64,000 nucleotides of DNA from Actinomycetes bacterium (GTDB lineage Bacteria > Actinomycetota > Actinomycetes > Propionibacteriales > Propionibacteriaceae). Positions within the stretch are counted from its first letter, which is position 1. Each line of letters begins with the position of its first letter. Position numbers and translations under genes: made by a program. The stretch spans positions 1 to 64,000 of the forward strand of contig JAUHXZ010000003.1 in the NCBI GenBank assembly GCA_030426725.1. The letters run 5' to 3'. Below are positions 61,983 to 64,000 of this stretch, one piece after another. Below the pieces are notes generated by a model, which was given only the letters and a program-made list of their open reading frames with translations, was not told the DNA's origin and searched no databases.

Positions 61983-63983
61983 TCAGCGTACGCTCGAGGG
62001 CTTTGTCTGATTCCCCGGAATCTCCAGCATCACGACGTGCCTCCTAACCGAACTGCCCTCTATCGGAACAGTTGTATGTGACACGTACTCGGATAGGTGC
62101 TGAGAGGGTGACTTATCCTTCGGTGGAGTCATCCGCAGCACAACAAGGAATCCGATTCGCACGTCGGAAGTCTGGTGTGAAACGGTCTGTTTTATGTATG
62201 CCGCCTTGGCCTTGACTGGTACCGCTGTGTTGTCGGCCTTGAGCTCCAAGTAGAGGTGGAAACCGGAAAACTGGATTTGGATGTCGACCCGGCCGGCCCC
62301 GACCTCCTGGACCTCGACGTTCGTGAAGCTGCCGAACTGGCCTTGGCACAACCACTCGTACAAGTCGACGTGCAGGTCGTGTTCATTCGCGTTGGGGTCG
62401 AATTGGTAGGGCTTCCATGACTCTTGTGAGTTCAGCCGCTGCCTGACAAACTTCACGAGTTGGTCGAGCACGGAGGTCACGGCGGGTACGACCTCATCGC
62501 GGAAGTCCTCGGCGCTCGCCAGGGCTGCGAGTATCCGCTTCCGGGTCGCTGTGACGACCAGGTCGGGATCGAGATCGGTTGCGGCCTGCAGGTCGGCGAC
62601 AGCGGCAGCGAGGCGCCCGAGCTCTTCTTGGGGCGAGCTTCCGAGCGCTTCCGCTATTGCGGGGGTGGGGCCGAGAAGGTCGGCCAGCAGGGGCGGAAGG
62701 TCCACCGCCTGCTCACGCGATTTTCCCGGCGCCTCCGGCGGCGTAGCGAAGCTTGATCGAGCTGCATCCAGGACCCGTTCCGCGGTCGTCAAGCGCTCCC
62801 GCAGGTTGTCGGCCTGAAGGGTGTCCTCATGGTCAGCGATCCGGTTCTTGAGCATCTCCGCGTGGTCGGCGAGGTGTCGTAGAAGTCCGGCTCGTGCCGC
62901 GAACCCGCTGGCAATCGCGGGACGGATGACCGCTACGACGTTCTGGGCTCCGTGGGCTCCAAGGGTGAGCTCGTAGGCCCGGGAGGCGGAGTAGATGGAG
63001 GTGATGTCGTCCAGCACGACCGATGCTGCGTAGATGCTGTCGCGGGTCAGCTGGTCGCCAAGGAATGCGAGGTCATCCGCGAGCCTGCTCCAGCCTTGAA
63101 GGACGGCTACCTTCCGGTCACCGCTCCAGTGATTCAGCCCATGCCGGTTGAGGGAGAATGCCCTTGCGCGGGCTGCGAGCGCTTGCGCGTCCGCGAGCTC
63201 TATGTCCCACGTCACGGCGTCGTTGGGGCCCTCCGCGGTCGGCAGGGATATCAGTAGTTTCCGCAGTAGCACGACCGCCGCGTGCAAGAGCTCGGCATCA
63301 TCGCGGTCGTCGAGCGCGACGACGGTCTCCAGGTGCTCCACCGCCGTTTCGAGTAGCGCGCAGATGTCCGTCAGCGTCGTGCGCCGCAGCGCTTTGGATA
63401 TGGCGATGTTGGCGAGAGTCCATTCTGCGTCTGGCGCCGCATCTTTATGGAACTCCTCGTTACGCGTGAGCACCTCAGCCGCCGGCGCTTGATTGTGGTT
63501 GGGGGAGGTGACGCCGGTTAGGACGTCGATGACGTCGGCCACCTCGTCGTCGGGCGTCCAGTGGTCGAACACCATCGCTACCGTCCGGGTAACAGCCTGA
63601 GCATATCTGCGAGGTTGCGGCTCAATGACGTCCTCCAAGAGCCCGAGCAGCTTGTTCTTCGAGCCTCGACCGCTGACCGCAAGGCGGGCTGCTCCTTCAA
63701 GGGCGACAGCACGGCGAACAACGGACGCCTCGGCGAGTCCGTTCGTGTCAGCAGTGGGAGGTGTCGCCAAAGACAAGCAGCGGGAAGCCACCTGTTCCCC
63801 GGCGACCCCAGATAGGACGGCGTCGCTGCAGAACAGATCTACGCCGGAGGCGAACATGCCCGGGTCGGCCGTGTCGAGGACGGCGCCAGCGACAGCGATG
63901 GCGGCAGGCCTGAGTGTCTTGAGATTGTCGCCGGCCTCTGCCGTGAGGGAGGCGTCTCGGGCGACTAGAGCGGCCACGGGCAA
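61983..63983 (-). CDS. Large hypothetical protein with C-terminal nuclease-like (PD-(D/E)XK-like) domain; may extend past window
   Basis: C-term GAGRVDIQIQFSGFHLYLELKADNTAVPVKAKAAYIKQTVSHQTSDVRIGFLVVL; start close to right edge. Confidence 0.6.
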   Translation of the reverse strand: MPVAALVARDASLTAEAGDNLKTLRPAAIAVAGAVLDTADPGMFASGVDLFCSDAVLSGVAGEQVASRCLSLATPPTADTNGLAEASVVRRAVALEGAARLAVSGRGSKNKLLGLLEDVIEPQPRRYAQAVTRTVAMVFDHWTPDDEVADVIDVLTGVTSPNHNQAPAAEVLTRNEEFHKDAAPDAEWTLANIAISKALRRTTLTDICALLETAVEHLETVVALDDRDDAELLHAAVVLLRKLLISLPTAEGPNDAVTWDIELADAQALAARARAFSLNRHGLNHWSGDRKVAVLQGWSRLADDLAFLGDQLTRDSIYAASVVLDDITSIYSASRAYELTLGAHGAQNVVAVIRPAIASGFAARAGLLRHLADHAEMLKNRIADHEDTLQADNLRERLTTAERVLDAARSSFATPPEAPGKSREQAVDLPPLLADLLGPTPAIAEALGSSPQEELGRLAAAVADLQAATDLDPDLVVTATRKRILAALASAEDFRDEVVPAVTSVLDQLVKFVRQRLNSQESWKPYQFDPNANEHDLHVDLYEWLCQGQFGSFTNVEVQEVGAGRVDIQIQFSGFHLYLELKADNTAVPVKAKAAYIKQTVSHQTSDVRIGFLVVLRMTPPKDKSPSQHLSEYVSHTTVPIEGSSVRRHVVMLEIPGNQTKPSSVR

Positions 63984-64000
63984 CAGAAGTGGGTCGTCGA

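Noticed and set aside
30960-64000. Second tRNA-Leu 3'-end copy as attR
   Set aside because: Scanned for GGTTCAAGTCC-like sequence by eye; only unrelated partial matches (for example GTTCAAGCCCTC in coding sequence).

Overview
High-GC actinobacterial chromosome window (gene content suggests Propionibacteriales/Micrococcales-like; not certain). Positions 1-400 look like the promoter/leader of an rRNA operon running off the left edge on the minus strand. Positions 660-30340 are a conserved chromosomal backbone: capA-like, tyrS, argH-R-D-B-J-C, putP, MFS/TetR, pheT-pheS, a TrmH-type methyltransferase, rplT-rpmI-infC, hisG-hisE, mshC with its usual neighbours, uppP and an aldo/keto reductase. At 30819-30903 there is a tRNA-Leu(GAG) followed immediately by a tyrosine integrase and an excisionase-like gene, which marks the start of an accessory region continuing to the right edge. 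This region carries an IS630 copy next to an IS256-type remnant, a LacI/ABC-sugar/GH172 (DUF2961) operon, a second tyrosine recombinase, a toxin-antitoxin-like pair, an overlapping three-gene CHAT-protease operon, a type I RM system (hsdM-S-R), several nuclease-like and abortive-infection-like genes, and a very large MobF relaxase-helicase-primase fusion. The most interesting signals are (i) the CHAT + zinc-ribbon + transmembrane operon and (ii) a 26-nt direct repeat (25/26 identical) on both sides of it, each copy followed by two hairpins of different sequence but the same spacing. The second of these looks like a structured RNA or recombination element in front of the RM operon. No search tools were used; family names rest on residues recognised in the translations.
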